DNA of 64,000 nucleotides from CAYILR01 sp964364175 (GCA_964364175.1 CAYILR010000021.1:8373-72372), one strand, 5' to 3'. Counted from the first letter of the stretch, positions 25,196 through 34,508 are shown. Translations and numbers: made by a program. Notes: generated by a model from the sequence alone, not told the origin.

Positions 25196-26769
25196 ATACT
25201 TCGATCCGGATTTGCAGTGGCTCAGAAATGAAAGAACTGGATCTTTTTGCCGAAAGCGAGTTCGGCCTGGATCCACAGATTTTGATGGAAAATGCGGGCA
25301 ACGGTGCTGCGGAGTTGCTTCTGGAGAAATATCCCCGAGCAGGGATCGATACCGAAATTTTGGTTTTTGCGGGCAAAGGAAACAATGCCGGCGATGCATT
25401 TGTCGTTGCTCGTCGTCTTTTATGTCAGAATCGAAAAGTCAGAGTTTTTCATCTCCAACGTGGGGAGCTCTATACAGGCGCAACTCGAAAAAATTTCGAA
25501 ATCCTCCAAAAGCTCAAAACAAAAATGACCTTGCTGGAAACATCAGCCAATCTTGAAGCCTTTTTTCAAAGTACTATAGGACCCTTTACAATCGTAGACG
25601 GGATATTAGGAACCGGGCTCAAAGGAGATCTGGGCGGGATTTTTTATGACTCGGTCGAGATGATTAATCGTCTCAATTGCCCGCAGGTCATCGCGTTAGA
25701 TATTCCCTCGGGAGTCAGTGGCGATACCGGAAAAATCCATGGCACGTCCATCATGGCGACGCTCACGGTCTCGTTTGGATTTCCCAAGCTCGGGCACTTT
25801 CTCCCACCGGGCGCAGTCAGAAGGGGAGAGTTGCACAACGTCGATATTTCCTTGCCCCCCAAATTTGCATCCCAGGGCAGTAAATACCTGCTGACCCCTG
25901 GACCGCTCAGCAAACTCCTGCAAGACCGTGACCGTTACGGTCACAAAAATTCCTTCGGTCACACTCTCCTAATCGGCGGTAGTCCTGGTCGTGTCGGCGC
26001 AATCGTAATGGCTGCACGAGCTTGTCACAAAATGGGCACGGGTCTGGTGACGGTTTCGAGTTGGGAAGAAGTGATGATGCCGCTGATGTACAAACTCCCC
26101 AGCGAGACGATGGCTGTGCCGATTCATCTGCAAGGTCCTGAGCACAGCAAGTATCGGCAGGGAATTCCTCACTATAGTTGTTTGATTGTGGGTCCAGGGC
26201 TGGGCACCAAACCTGAGGCCAAGCAGCTTTTGCAAGAACTCCTGATGGTCTACCCAGGACCCATGGTTCTCGACGCAGACGCATTGAATCTGATCGGCGA
26301 GCATCGGATGCATGAGCTCTTATTGAAACGAAAAAATCCCGTAGTTCTCACTCCGCACATGGGCGAAATGGCTAGACTCCTGGATCGCAGCAAAGAATCC
26401 GTGCAAGAAGATCCAGTCGGAGCAGTTCGCGAAGCCGTACAAAAAACTCACGCAACGGTGGTTTTAAAAGGTGCAGCGACTCTGATCGGATCCACCTCCG
26501 AGGTGATGTACCTCAATCATTATCCCAACGACGGAATGGCCACCGCCGGAAGCGGAGACGTGCTGGCAGGAATGATCGGCGGACTTTTGGGTCAAAAAAT
26601 GCCAACTTCCGAAGCCACTCTACTGGGAATTTATCTGCACAGCTTGGCAGGAGATTTCGCAGCACAACAACGCGGTCATCGCAGCATGACCGCCAACGAC
26701 ATCATCGAGAACATCGGCAATGCCTTCCAAAAAATCGGAAACGTGGAAGTCTCAACTCGCTTGCTCTGA
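25183..26769 (+). CDS. nnr: Bifunctional NAD(P)H-hydrate epimerase / ADP-dependent dehydratase
   Basis: 528 residues when started at the ATG at 25183, inside the end of pdxJ; the longer frame has no support. It repairs hydrated NADH and NADPH. N-terminal epimerase (about 1-215): MENAGNGAAELLL, VFAGKGNNAGDAFVVARRL, IVDGILGTGLKGDL, ALDIPSGVSGDTG. C-terminal dehydratase (about 235-520): GHTLLIGGSPGRVGAIVMAA, IVGPGLGTKPEAK, VLDADALNLI, VVLTPHMGEMARLL, VVLKGAATLI, and the ATP/ADP site NDGMATAGSGDVLAGMIGGL. Two-domain fusion is the usual bacterial form. It overlaps tsaE by 50 bases in another frame. Confidence 0.95.
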   Translation: MRTLNTSIRICSGSEMKELDLFAESEFGLDPQILMENAGNGAAELLLEKYPRAGIDTEILVFAGKGNNAGDAFVVARRLLCQNRKVRVFHLQRGELYTGATRKNFEILQKLKTKMTLLETSANLEAFFQSTIGPFTIVDGILGTGLKGDLGGIFYDSVEMINRLNCPQVIALDIPSGVSGDTGKIHGTSIMATLTVSFGFPKLGHFLPPGAVRRGELHNVDISLPPKFASQGSKYLLTPGPLSKLLQDRDRYGHKNSFGHTLLIGGSPGRVGAIVMAARACHKMGTGLVTVSSWEEVMMPLMYKLPSETMAVPIHLQGPEHSKYRQGIPHYSCLIVGPGLGTKPEAKQLLQELLMVYPGPMVLDADALNLIGEHRMHELLLKRKNPVVLTPHMGEMARLLDRSKESVQEDPVGAVREAVQKTHATVVLKGAATLIGSTSEVMYLNHYPNDGMATAGSGDVLAGMIGGLLGQKMPTSEATLLGIYLHSLAGDFAAQQRGHRSMTANDIIENIGNAFQKIGNVEVSTRLL

Positions 26770-27190
26770 GTCAGACCTCCAAAAAATCGCGCAGGAGTTG
26801 GCGATCGAGCTCAAATCCGGAGATCGTGTATTCCTCGAAGGTACTTTGGGTACGGGAAAAAGCACTTTTGCTCGTTGGATGCTTCAATCTCTGGGACTGA
26901 AACAATCCCTCGAGGGCAGCCCCACATTCCCCATCGCTCACGAATACAAGACCTCCATGGGCGAGGTGATTCACATCGATTTTTATCGACTCAGATCCGA
27001 GGATGAAATTTTTGATGCAGGGATTGAAGAATATTTTTGGGGACGGAATGCGACCGTGTTTTGCGAATGGATTTCACAATGGCCTCAGTTTGAAAAAAAA
27101 GTTTTGAAGAGTTCCGGAGAATCAGCCAGGGTTTGGAAAGTGGAATTGGGACTCGTCGATGAAACGCACCGAAATATCCGAATTAGTTAG
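26720..27190 (+). CDS. tsaE: tRNA threonylcarbamoyladenosine synthesis ATPase TsaE
   Basis: 156 residues. ATPase that works with TsaB and TsaD to form t6A37 on ANN-reading tRNAs. Walker A region LEGTLGTGKSTFARWMLQSLG (about 40-60), then SPTFPIAHEY, IHIDFYRL, and FCEWISQWPQ, the family signature. It begins 50 bases before the end of nnr; the protein keeps a slightly extended N-terminus that overlaps nnr, and a later start would lose the first helix. Immediately after its stop lie three tandem palindromic repeats. Confidence 0.93.
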   Translation: MPSKKSETWKSQLACSESDLQKIAQELAIELKSGDRVFLEGTLGTGKSTFARWMLQSLGLKQSLEGSPTFPIAHEYKTSMGEVIHIDFYRLRSEDEIFDAGIEEYFWGRNATVFCEWISQWPQFEKKVLKSSGESARVWKVELGLVDETHRNIRIS

Positions 27191-27268
27191 TGGCTCGCGC
27201 CACGGTAAACTAAACAGTGGCTCGCGCCACGGTAAACTAAACAGTGGCTCGCGCCACGCCAAACAAAC
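27189..27268. repeat. Three tandem copies of a 27-bp palindromic repeat
   Basis: Copies at 27189-27215, 27216-27242 and 27243-27268. The first two are identical (AGTGGCTCGCGCCACGG followed by TAAACTAAAC); the third varies at its end. Each holds GTGGC-TCGC-GCCAC, a hairpin with a 5-bp GC-rich stem. They start in the tsaE stop codon and end at the stop of the convergent gene, so they may end transcription from both sides. The same unit occurs inside coding sequence at 28731 and 36171. Confidence 0.85.
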
Positions 27269-27271
27269 AGA

Positions 27272-27997
27272 CTAGCCAGTCACGGCGCTGAGTAAAGAAG
27301 CCTGACTCTGCAAAGCCGGAATCATACTTTCTGTAGAAATGATGGCAAGAATCCCTCGACATTGATTCAGAGGACCGATGCGAGCGAGAGTGACCCATTC
27401 CTGAGTTTGCGCACCAAAAGCCCCACGAATCACGTTTCTTTTGCTCTTGAGGTTGGTGTTCGAATCTGGGGGAGAAAGTTCCACCCAACCCACTTTGACG
27501 ATGGCATTCCAAATTTCTGGTAGAGTCTGCGGATCCCAGATCATTCCAGCCCAAAGGGCAATCTTGGGAGCTCCCGCGAAAGCTCCCTTAGCTTTGAACG
27601 TGGGAACTTGACTGCCCGGTGCAGGCGTGTGCACTGGCATGAACAATGCCTCACTTGCGCCGTGATGAAGCAAATAGTGGAGAGCTTTTCCTAGAGGATC
27701 TTGAGAGGCCTGAAGCTGTGCAGGCTGCCAGACCTGAAGAAGTGGAGTATTTGAAGCGGATGCTGCAGTGTTTTTTTGTTGGCGTTTGACTGCAGGACGG
27801 GCTGTCTGGACGGGTTCAGCGGGCGCAGGCGAAGAGGGCTCTTCACTAGCAACAGGTTGTTCTTTAGGTGCTTTTTTGATGACTTGAGAGAGGCTTTTGC
27901 GATCTAACAACTTGGTAACACTGGGGATTTCTCCACCGCCATAAGTATCTCCATCCGTCGTAAAAGCATCGTTGGGTTTCTTTTTAGGCGTTCCCAT
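27272..27997 (-). CDS. Hypothetical protein with Pro/Ala-rich linker
   Basis: 241 residues, no signal peptide. Residues 1-45 are polar and basic (MGTPKKKPNDAF), 45-90 form a Pro/Glu/Ala linker, and 90-241 a folded domain with LGKALHYLLHHGASEALFMP, KIALWAGMIWDP, AIVKVGWVEL, RNVIRGAFG and GPLNQCRGILAIIS. The domain looks like a small alpha/beta sensor-type fold, but I do not recognise it. Convergent with tsaE; divergent from the Rrf2 gene across 28 kb position 27998-28154. The palindromic repeat borders its stop codon. Function unknown. Confidence 0.55.
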   Translation of the reverse strand: MGTPKKKPNDAFTTDGDTYGGGEIPSVTKLLDRKSLSQVIKKAPKEQPVASEEPSSPAPAEPVQTARPAVKRQQKNTAASASNTPLLQVWQPAQLQASQDPLGKALHYLLHHGASEALFMPVHTPAPGSQVPTFKAKGAFAGAPKIALWAGMIWDPQTLPEIWNAIVKVGWVELSPPDSNTNLKSKRNVIRGAFGAQTQEWVTLARIGPLNQCRGILAIISTESMIPALQSQASLLSAVTG

Positions 27998-28154
27998 CAG
28001 TTTCTTTTCGGTTTTTTATGAAAAAAATAAAAGGCTCTCATTTTACTCAGTTTTATTAGTTGACGGCAGTGATACACAATGATATTCCTTCTCTGGGTTG
28101 AGAGTAGGGTTTTGAGAGTGATCAGCAAGACACTTTTAAGGAAGGGTATAGAAA

Positions 28155-28679
28155 ATGCGTTTAACTTCAAAAGGACGATATGCTGTCCGAGCAATTCTGG
28201 ATTTGACATTCAACTCCAACGGACGTCCTGTTCGACTTCAGGAAATTTCTGAACGTCAAAAAATTTCTCTCCATTATTTGGAACAACTCTTCAGACGCCT
28301 TCGTAAAGGCTCTGTTGTGAAAAGTGTTCGTGGTCCGGGCGGAGGCTATGTTCTGGCCCGTTCGATGGACGATGTTTCGATTAAAGATGTTCTGGTCAGC
28401 GTAGGTGAGAACATCAATCCAGCTCGTGATTTGATTGGTGCAACCGACGTCAAGAGCGACACGGTGGAATTCATCCTCACCAAGACCTACTTCGAAAACC
28501 TCGGCGTATTGATGCAAGAGTATCTCACGACGACTTCGGTAGGGGACCTGATCCGCAAAGCACGCGGAGCTCAAGTGGACTTGGGCAAGCCAGCAGCTGG
28601 CTTGGATATCCCTGGTGTGACGGCTCCGTCGGAAGTAGAACGACAGCAGCGTCCGAATGCCGATCTACCTCGATCATAA
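28155..28679 (+). CDS. Rrf2/IscR-family regulator without cluster cysteines
   Basis: 174 residues. The N-terminal winged helix is typical of Rrf2: MRLTSKGRYAVRAILDL, ISERQKISLHYLEQLFRRL, and VRGPGGGYVLARS in the wing. The family member IscR binds a 2Fe-2S cluster through three cysteines near 92-104. Here the equivalent region (ENINPARDLIGATDVKSD) has none, and the whole protein has no cysteine at all. It probably controls the operon it heads: its end overlaps the cysteine desulfurase gene by 23 bases, followed by mnmA and mtaB. The signal it senses must differ from a bound cluster, or it may be constitutive. AAGGAAGG precedes the start. Confidence 0.88.
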   Translation: MRLTSKGRYAVRAILDLTFNSNGRPVRLQEISERQKISLHYLEQLFRRLRKGSVVKSVRGPGGGYVLARSMDDVSIKDVLVSVGENINPARDLIGATDVKSDTVEFILTKTYFENLGVLMQEYLTTTSVGDLIRKARGAQVDLGKPAAGLDIPGVTAPSEVERQQRPNADLPRS

Positions 28680-29853
28680 TGCAACTGCGCCACTGAACCC
28701 TGCTGCAATTGAGGCGCTTTCTGTATTTTTGGGGCTCGCGCCCCAACAAACTAGCCAGATGAGGTCAGAACCTCAGAAGGCGGCTTATTATAATCCTTCC
28801 AGCATCCATTCCTTTGGCCGTCGAGCCAAACGGATTCTCGCAGAAGTTCGTGAGTCCGTTGCCGCGTCGTTAGGCCCTTCCGTGGATCACGAGCAATTGA
28901 TTTTTACGAGCTCAGGTACTGAAGCCAATCAACTGGCCATCCGCTCGATTCTAGAACCCCTCCTCAGGGCAGGGAAACGCCCTCATTGGATCACAACGTC
29001 CGTTGAACATGACTCAGTCCTACAAATGAAAACATGGCTAGAGGAGCGAGGTGGCCGTTGCAGCCTGATTCCTGTAGATTCGGATGGCCGCATACAGGTT
29101 GAAAAACTATCTGAAATCATTGAGCCAGACACAGCCCTGGTCAGTGCTGTTTGGGTAAATAATGAAACAGGTGTCATTACGAATGTGGCTGAGATTGCAT
29201 CACAAACCCGGGCCAGGAGAATCCCGCTCCATTTGGATGCAGCTCAGGCTTGGGGCAAGCTGCCGATCGACCTAGCTCAGGTTTCAGCGGATCTCGTGAG
29301 TGTTTCGGGCCATAAAATCGGAGCTTTGAGCGGCACAGGGGTGCTTTGGGTAGGACGAGGCATCCCAATTCAGGGTTCCATCCTAGGGAAACAAGAAAAA
29401 GGCCGTCGAGGCGGAAGCGAGAACCTGGCGGGTATTGTCAGTCTAGGCGCAGCAGCCAGGCACTTGCCCAATCAACAAAACTTAGAGAAAATAGCTACAT
29501 TGCGGGACCGACTCCAGCATGCTATGAGTGAGCGCATTCCAGGCCTCATGATCAACGGAAAAGATGCCCCCAGGGTATCCAATACGCTGAATGTTTCCAT
29601 CGATGGGATCGAAGGAGACGGACTCATCATGGCTTTGGATTTGGAAGGTTTTGCGGTCAGTGCGGGTTCTGCCTGCTCAAGTGGCGCGCTAGAACCCTCG
29701 CATGTATTGATGGCCATGGGCAGGACTAAAAATCAGGCACTGGCAGCGGTGAGAGTGAGTCTTTCTGCAAACAATACTTGGGAAGAACTCGAAGCTTTCG
29801 TGGATGCTTTGGAGCGAGTGGTAAATCGCTTCAGGAACAGGAATTTAAAATGA
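28657..29853 (+). CDS. Cysteine desulfurase (NifS/IscS type)
   Basis: 398 residues. PLP enzyme that takes sulfur from cysteine. Motifs: YLDHNATAPLNP, NPSSIHSFGRRAKR, FTSSGTEANQLA, TSVEHDSVL, VWVNNETGVI, HLDAAQAWGK, SGHKIGALSGTGVLW with the PLP-binding Lys, RRGGSENL, and SAGSACSSGALEPSHVLMAM with the sulfur-carrying Cys. Relative to the family there are about 14 extra residues between the N-terminal DHNAT block and NPSSIH (GLAPQQTSQMRSEPQK). That insert coincides with a palindromic repeat at 28731. Upstream it overlaps the Rrf2 gene; downstream it overlaps mnmA by ATGA. It is the likely sulfur donor for MnmA. Confidence 0.94.
   Translation: MPIYLDHNATAPLNPAAIEALSVFLGLAPQQTSQMRSEPQKAAYYNPSSIHSFGRRAKRILAEVRESVAASLGPSVDHEQLIFTSSGTEANQLAIRSILEPLLRAGKRPHWITTSVEHDSVLQMKTWLEERGGRCSLIPVDSDGRIQVEKLSEIIEPDTALVSAVWVNNETGVITNVAEIASQTRARRIPLHLDAAQAWGKLPIDLAQVSADLVSVSGHKIGALSGTGVLWVGRGIPIQGSILGKQEKGRRGGSENLAGIVSLGAAARHLPNQQNLEKIATLRDRLQHAMSERIPGLMINGKDAPRVSNTLNVSIDGIEGDGLIMALDLEGFAVSAGSACSSGALEPSHVLMAMGRTKNQALAAVRVSLSANNTWEELEAFVDALERVVNRFRNRNLK
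28731..28758. repeat. Copy of the palindromic repeat inside the cysteine desulfurase gene
   Basis: GGGGCTCGCGCCCC followed by AACAAACTAGCCAG. It matches the third tandem copy after tsaE and its right flank (TGGCTCGCGCCA, AACAAAC, ACTAGCCAG), with compensating changes that keep the hairpin stem. In the gene it encodes GLAPQQTSQ, part of an insert not found in the family consensus. Confidence 0.7.
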
Positions 29854-30968
29854 ACTTGGACCCAAAAAAAGCAGGCAAAGTCCTAGTCGCCATGAGCGGT
29901 GGCGTGGACAGTTCCGTTACAGCTGCTTTGTTGAAGAGCCAGGGTTATGATGTGATCGGCGTTCATATGCAGCTTTGGGATCATGGCAAAGCGAATATGG
30001 ATCGCTTTGGTGGTCGATGTTGCTCGTTGATTGATGCGAACGATGCCAGTCGGGTTTGTGACCGCATCGATATCCCTTATTACGTGATTAATGCACAAGA
30101 TGTTTTCATGGAAAAAGTCGTGGATTATTTCGTTCACGAGTATCTCCAACAGCGAACCCCCAATCCCTGTGTGGAGTGCAACAATCAAATCAAGTTTAAC
30201 TACCTTTTCCAAAAGGCAGATGAGCTCGGTTGCCAATGGGTGGCCACAGGTCATTATGCGCAGGTGCTTCAGGACGAAGTCACCGGGGTTGCACGGATGA
30301 CGAAGGCTCAAGATGCACAGAAAGATCAAAGCTATTTCTTGTTTGGACTCACTCAAAAAGCGTTGCAAAGGACAATGATGCCTTTGGGTGGTTTGACTAA
30401 GATGATGGTTCGCAAACTAGCAGAGCAATACGGATTGACGAATGCCAATAAACCCGACAGCCAGGAAATTTGTTTCATTGGTGAGGAAGGTTACGCTCAA
30501 TTTATAGAAAAAAAGACAGCGCCAGTTCTGCGCCCCAAAGGAGTGATTCGAACTCACGACGGAATGGTTTTAGGAGAACATCAAGGATTGCACCAGTACA
30601 CCATTGGTCAGCGCAAGGGATTGCAGTTAAACAGTAAAGAACTCGATAAATATTTCGTGATTGGTTTTGATCATGAGAGACATGTTTTGATCGTGGGTCC
30701 AGAAGAAAAATTATTTCATTCGGAGCTGATGGCTAATCGTTTGAATTGGATTCGTCCAGTGGATCAATTACGGGTTTTGAAGTGCAAAGCTAGGATTCGT
30801 TCCCGGCACGACGAGAGCCCTTGCGAAGTGATGATTTACGAGAACAGTACAGCCCATGTGAAATTCAGCACCCCGCAGCGAGCCATTACGCCAGGACAGG
30901 CGATTGTGTTCTATGATGAGAATGACGTGGTCGGTGGCGGATTCATCGAGCGTATTGGAACTGTATAA
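29850..30968 (+). CDS. mnmA: tRNA 2-thiouridine(34) synthase MnmA
   Basis: 372 residues from the ATG at 29850, which overlaps the desulfurase stop (ATGA). It thiolates U34 of Lys, Glu and Gln tRNAs. PP-loop MSGGVDSSVTAALL near the N-terminus, GVHMQLWDHG, the first catalytic Cys in TPNPCVECNNQIKF (about 103), ATGHYAQV, KDQSYFLFGL, and the second Cys in DSQEICFIG (about 200). C-terminal PUA-like region YTIGQRKGL. Sulfur is probably supplied by the adjacent cysteine desulfurase. One base separates it from mtaB. Confidence 0.95.
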   Translation: MNLDPKKAGKVLVAMSGGVDSSVTAALLKSQGYDVIGVHMQLWDHGKANMDRFGGRCCSLIDANDASRVCDRIDIPYYVINAQDVFMEKVVDYFVHEYLQQRTPNPCVECNNQIKFNYLFQKADELGCQWVATGHYAQVLQDEVTGVARMTKAQDAQKDQSYFLFGLTQKALQRTMMPLGGLTKMMVRKLAEQYGLTNANKPDSQEICFIGEEGYAQFIEKKTAPVLRPKGVIRTHDGMVLGEHQGLHQYTIGQRKGLQLNSKELDKYFVIGFDHERHVLIVGPEEKLFHSELMANRLNWIRPVDQLRVLKCKARIRSRHDESPCEVMIYENSTAHVKFSTPQRAITPGQAIVFYDENDVVGGGFIERIGTV

Positions 30969-30969
30969 A

Positions 30970-32376
30970 ATGTCTTCAAAGCAGTATGTGATCAAAACCC
31001 TGGGCTGTAAGGCCAATTGGTATGACAGCCAATGGGTGGAGAGTCAGCTGCAAGAAAATGAATGGGTTCCAGCTCACGCTACTGAAGACAGGCCAGAAGA
31101 AGTAGCTCTTTGTATCGTCAATAGCTGCACTGTGACCAACGAGGCGGATAAGCAGAGTCGTAGTATGGCGAAGCGGCTTTCTAAAAAATATCCCCACGCC
31201 AAGGTGGTTTTCACGGGGTGCGGAGCCGAAGTGAATCCTGAAAAAATCGCTCGATCTGCTGGAGTGGACTTCGTAGTGGGGAATCAAGATAAGAGTCGTT
31301 TGGCTCATCTGATCGATGGCGCTACTACCGAAAAAATCTTAGGCAATGTGACCCCTTATCAGAACCTGCTTTCAAAACATCCGATGGATCGAGAGTGGAG
31401 CGTACCCGAAAGTGCTTTCATGAGATTGCAACCCGTGCAAACGGAACGAACCCGGGCTTTTCTCAAAATCCAAGAGGGATGCGATGCTTTTTGCACCTAC
31501 TGCATCATTCCGTACGGCCGCGGCCCCGCGCGCAGCCTGAGTATCGACTCCATTTTAAGGCAAATCCAGCACCTCTCACACGCTGGGGTGAGGGAAGTAG
31601 TTTTGACAGGGACCAACATTGGCGATTATGGGACGGATGCCAGCGGGGGACGAAGACTGCTGGTGGAACTGGTTTCTGAGATTTTGGAAAAGACGAGAAT
31701 TGAGAGATTGCGAGTCAGCTCACTGGATCCCGTCGAAGCAGAGGAGGGGCTGATCCGACTCATGAAGCAAGATGCGCGATTCTGCCCACACTTCCATATT
31801 TCATTACAAAGTCCACACGACAAGGTCCTCAGACTGATGAAAAGACGCTACAAACTCGAGAATATTCGCGAATCTTTGTTTCGTATATCCTCAACACAGA
31901 ATCCAACTTTTCTACGACCTTTTATTGGGATGGACATCATCACAGGATTTCCTGGAGAGGGGTCAGATGAATTTGAAGAAGGGCTACAAACACTTCGTGA
32001 TTTACCTTGGGATCGACTGCATGTTTTTCCCTATAGCGAACGCGAAGGAACGCCAGCCACGCGCTTGCCAGGAGTAGTTCCACAAAATATTCGTCTTGAA
32101 CGTTCAAGGATATTGAATCAATTCAGCTTTGAACGATTACAAGAACGCTATCGCGATCCTAACGATAAAATTTTTCGACAAGTTTTGATCGAGGGACCGA
32201 CCCGAGGCCCGGACGGACAACCCACTTGGTGGGGGGGCTATACCCCTGACTACACCCGGGTCATGGTTCGATCTGAGACTTCTGAATTAGAAAATCAAAT
32301 CATTGATGTGAGGGGAAAAGAGCTGCTTTTGAATCGCGCGGCGGGTGAGATCGCTGTTATTGGAGAGGTGCTTTAA
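30970..32376 (+). CDS. mtaB: tRNA t6A37 methylthiotransferase MtaB
   Basis: 468 residues from the ATG at 30970, one base after mnmA. Radical SAM enzyme converting t6A37 to ms2t6A37. N-terminal UPF0004 domain with cluster cysteines in TLGCKANWYD, IVNSCTVTNEAD and FTGCGAEVNP. Radical SAM cluster CDAFCTYCIIPYGRGPARS near 175, then GTNIGDYG, SSLDPVE, HFHISLQSPHDKVLRLMKRRY, IGMDIITGFPGE and HVFPYSEREGTPA. The C-terminal TRAM-like part follows. The last 20 bases overlap the convergent metallophosphatase gene. TsaE, encoded 4 kb upstream, helps make its substrate t6A. Confidence 0.94.
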   Translation: MSSKQYVIKTLGCKANWYDSQWVESQLQENEWVPAHATEDRPEEVALCIVNSCTVTNEADKQSRSMAKRLSKKYPHAKVVFTGCGAEVNPEKIARSAGVDFVVGNQDKSRLAHLIDGATTEKILGNVTPYQNLLSKHPMDREWSVPESAFMRLQPVQTERTRAFLKIQEGCDAFCTYCIIPYGRGPARSLSIDSILRQIQHLSHAGVREVVLTGTNIGDYGTDASGGRRLLVELVSEILEKTRIERLRVSSLDPVEAEEGLIRLMKQDARFCPHFHISLQSPHDKVLRLMKRRYKLENIRESLFRISSTQNPTFLRPFIGMDIITGFPGEGSDEFEEGLQTLRDLPWDRLHVFPYSEREGTPATRLPGVVPQNIRLERSRILNQFSFERLQERYRDPNDKIFRQVLIEGPTRGPDGQPTWWGGYTPDYTRVMVRSETSELENQIIDVRGKELLLNRAAGEIAVIGEVL

Positions 32377-34426
32377 AGAAAATCACCGCTTCGTTATTTG
32401 TAGTATTCAGCTCTTTTTGAGCATCCCCATCCAGCGCAACCCGAAGCGGATAAATTCCGTTGGCCCCTGAAAAAGTCAGATCTTGTTCGAAAAAGAACTC
32501 ACCCGAATTATTCAACACTGAGGGGAGTATCATGGGTTTTGAAATCTCCTCCCAATCCGGTTCTTCGGCGAAGTCTGTACCATGGCGATTTGAATAAAAA
32601 TGTAATGAAGAACCGGAATTCGCAGATGCAACCATCCCAAAATTCCGAATTCTTACATTGATTCGCGCTTTCAATTGATCCGGAACCGCGTGGATCGGGG
32701 TCATCTTCACATCATAATTGAAAAAGCCAAGATCTTGGCTCTCGCTGCGAGTGCGATTTCCTACCGGAATTTTATCCGGTGTAAGTGGGGATCGCGCTTG
32801 CGCATAATCTTTAATCACCCTCCATGCTTCCATGCCCGAGTCTTTGAGATCATAAATCCGGATCGCGCCAGGGAGGAGGGAATTAATAAATTGAATCGCA
32901 AAAAGAATTCCTCCACTCGATGCCGCAGTATAAAACCCATTTAAATCGAGGTCTTTTCCCCTGATTTTAATGTTTTTGACAGACAAACCATCGTCGGGCG
33001 GAGTGGAAGCGAGAAGTAATCTGGGCATCAAAAGAGGGTGTGGACCAGAGGAGGTAAACTCTCGTCCGCCCGTGACACTCTGGGGAGGAACTGAGTTGTA
33101 TGTAAAACTCAGCTCAGAAGTACTGACAGGCCCAAAATTCGTCGCTGGCTGCGAAGCAAAGAGCAGATTCAGCATCCATCGCAGGGTGCTGCCTTTGATT
33201 TTGAAGGTCTGTAAATCCCAGGCCTTGCCTGTTTTGTGATTATAGATGGCGGGATTGCTCGCAAAAAAATCAGCGGTGGATAAAGGGCCCTCATTGAGTT
33301 GGCCATAAATCAAATCAATTTGATCGAGCGAAAATTCAGCGTGGGGACTTGCACTGAGGTAGGAATCCGTAGCCAGATTTCCCATCAAATTATCCACACC
33401 TTTTCTGCTGACTTCAAAATGAGCGTCTGCGATGTGATCATGAAAAATCGGGCCGTATCGGTTTTCAATTTGCGCTTCGAGTTGATTAATCCGGGAGTTG
33501 ATTTCCGGATCTTCTGGAATTTGTGAATCAATCTGGATGAGTTTGTAGTTTCTTAGCTCTGCTGCGGGTACTCCCAACACATTGGCATCGGCGCGCTTGC
33601 GGATGCGCAAATCGACTCGACCTAAATACCTCCCCCAACAGCCAGTTTCTACAACCCAACCCGGGTTTTGCTTAGGGCCACGCAGGACAACACGAGGGGA
33701 GCTCAGCTTCACATGATCATGGGCGCCGATCACCAAATCAACATCAGGAGCCGTCCTGAGAATTTCTTCATTCATTCGAATATTGTTATGTGACAATACG
33801 ATAATGCTATCGACTTGCTCTTTGAGGATGGCTGCAAGGTCACGAATCACTGGAATAGGGGAGCGGGGCCTGACCGGCGAGAAAAAATCATCATAGATGA
33901 ATTCATAAGTCACCAGTCCAATGACCGCGACACGGACACCATTGAAACTATAAATAGTGTAGGGAAGAAATAATCGCGAGAATTCATCTTTATTCGGATA
34001 GCGGCTCACATCGATATTGGCTGCCAGAAGACCCATGCGTGAACGCCCGTTCTTGTACATATTGAGCAAAAAATCCGGGCCGCTGATCCAATCGTGGTTA
34101 CCCACCACCGCAGCATCGTAGCCGATAGCCTCCATCATCTTGATGATTTCGGTGCCGTTGTTCAATGTGTAATAAATCTGCCCCTCGGACCAGTCGCCCC
34201 CATCAAAAAGCAAGGTGTTCCGTTGCTCTGCACGCACACGATCCACGACTGTTTTCAGACGTGCGACTCCGCCTAATCCCAGAGCATCTTTCTGCGGACG
34301 GAAGTGCGAGTGGAGGTCGTTCGTATGTAGAATCGTCACGGGAACCGCGTCAGAGGCTGATGCAATCATCCCAAAAACCGCCGAACCTATTGTAATTAAT
34401 AATAATTGTTTAAAAAAATATAGCAT
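32357..34426 (-). CDS. Exported 5'-nucleotidase-family metallophosphatase with extra C-terminal domain
   Basis: 689 residues. Signal peptide about 1-25. Metallophosphatase domain: TILHTNDLHSHF, FDGGDWSEGQIYY, DAAVVGNHDWISG, SIIVLSHNNIRMNEEI and DLVIGAHDHVKL give all five metal-site blocks. The 5'-nucleotidase C-terminal domain follows (about 330-530: GVDNLMGNLATDSYL, TFKIKGSTLRWMLNLL, DGLSVKNIKIRGKDLDLNGFYTAAS). A last domain (about 580-689), LKARINVRIRNFGM, LHFYSNRHGTDFAEE, FFFEQDLTFSGANG and LDGDAQKELNTTNNEAV, resembles a CARDB-type adhesion module. It probably acts in the periplasm or at the surface on nucleotides. Convergent with mtaB, overlapping it by 20 bases. Confidence 0.88.
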   Translation of the reverse strand: MLYFFKQLLLITIGSAVFGMIASASDAVPVTILHTNDLHSHFRPQKDALGLGGVARLKTVVDRVRAEQRNTLLFDGGDWSEGQIYYTLNNGTEIIKMMEAIGYDAAVVGNHDWISGPDFLLNMYKNGRSRMGLLAANIDVSRYPNKDEFSRLFLPYTIYSFNGVRVAVIGLVTYEFIYDDFFSPVRPRSPIPVIRDLAAILKEQVDSIIVLSHNNIRMNEEILRTAPDVDLVIGAHDHVKLSSPRVVLRGPKQNPGWVVETGCWGRYLGRVDLRIRKRADANVLGVPAAELRNYKLIQIDSQIPEDPEINSRINQLEAQIENRYGPIFHDHIADAHFEVSRKGVDNLMGNLATDSYLSASPHAEFSLDQIDLIYGQLNEGPLSTADFFASNPAIYNHKTGKAWDLQTFKIKGSTLRWMLNLLFASQPATNFGPVSTSELSFTYNSVPPQSVTGGREFTSSGPHPLLMPRLLLASTPPDDGLSVKNIKIRGKDLDLNGFYTAASSGGILFAIQFINSLLPGAIRIYDLKDSGMEAWRVIKDYAQARSPLTPDKIPVGNRTRSESQDLGFFNYDVKMTPIHAVPDQLKARINVRIRNFGMVASANSGSSLHFYSNRHGTDFAEEPDWEEISKPMILPSVLNNSGEFFFEQDLTFSGANGIYPLRVALDGDAQKELNTTNNEAVIFFKAPLQ

Positions 34427-34508
34427 AATCTAATGAGGTATTCTTAAGTCATAAGATCTCCCAGGGCAAGAGGTTGAATAAATTGATACAGTGTGTTAAT
34501 AAAGTGAG

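Noticed and set aside
27189..27268. CRISPR-like array
   Set aside because: Repeats are directly tandem without spacers, only three copies, no cas genes.
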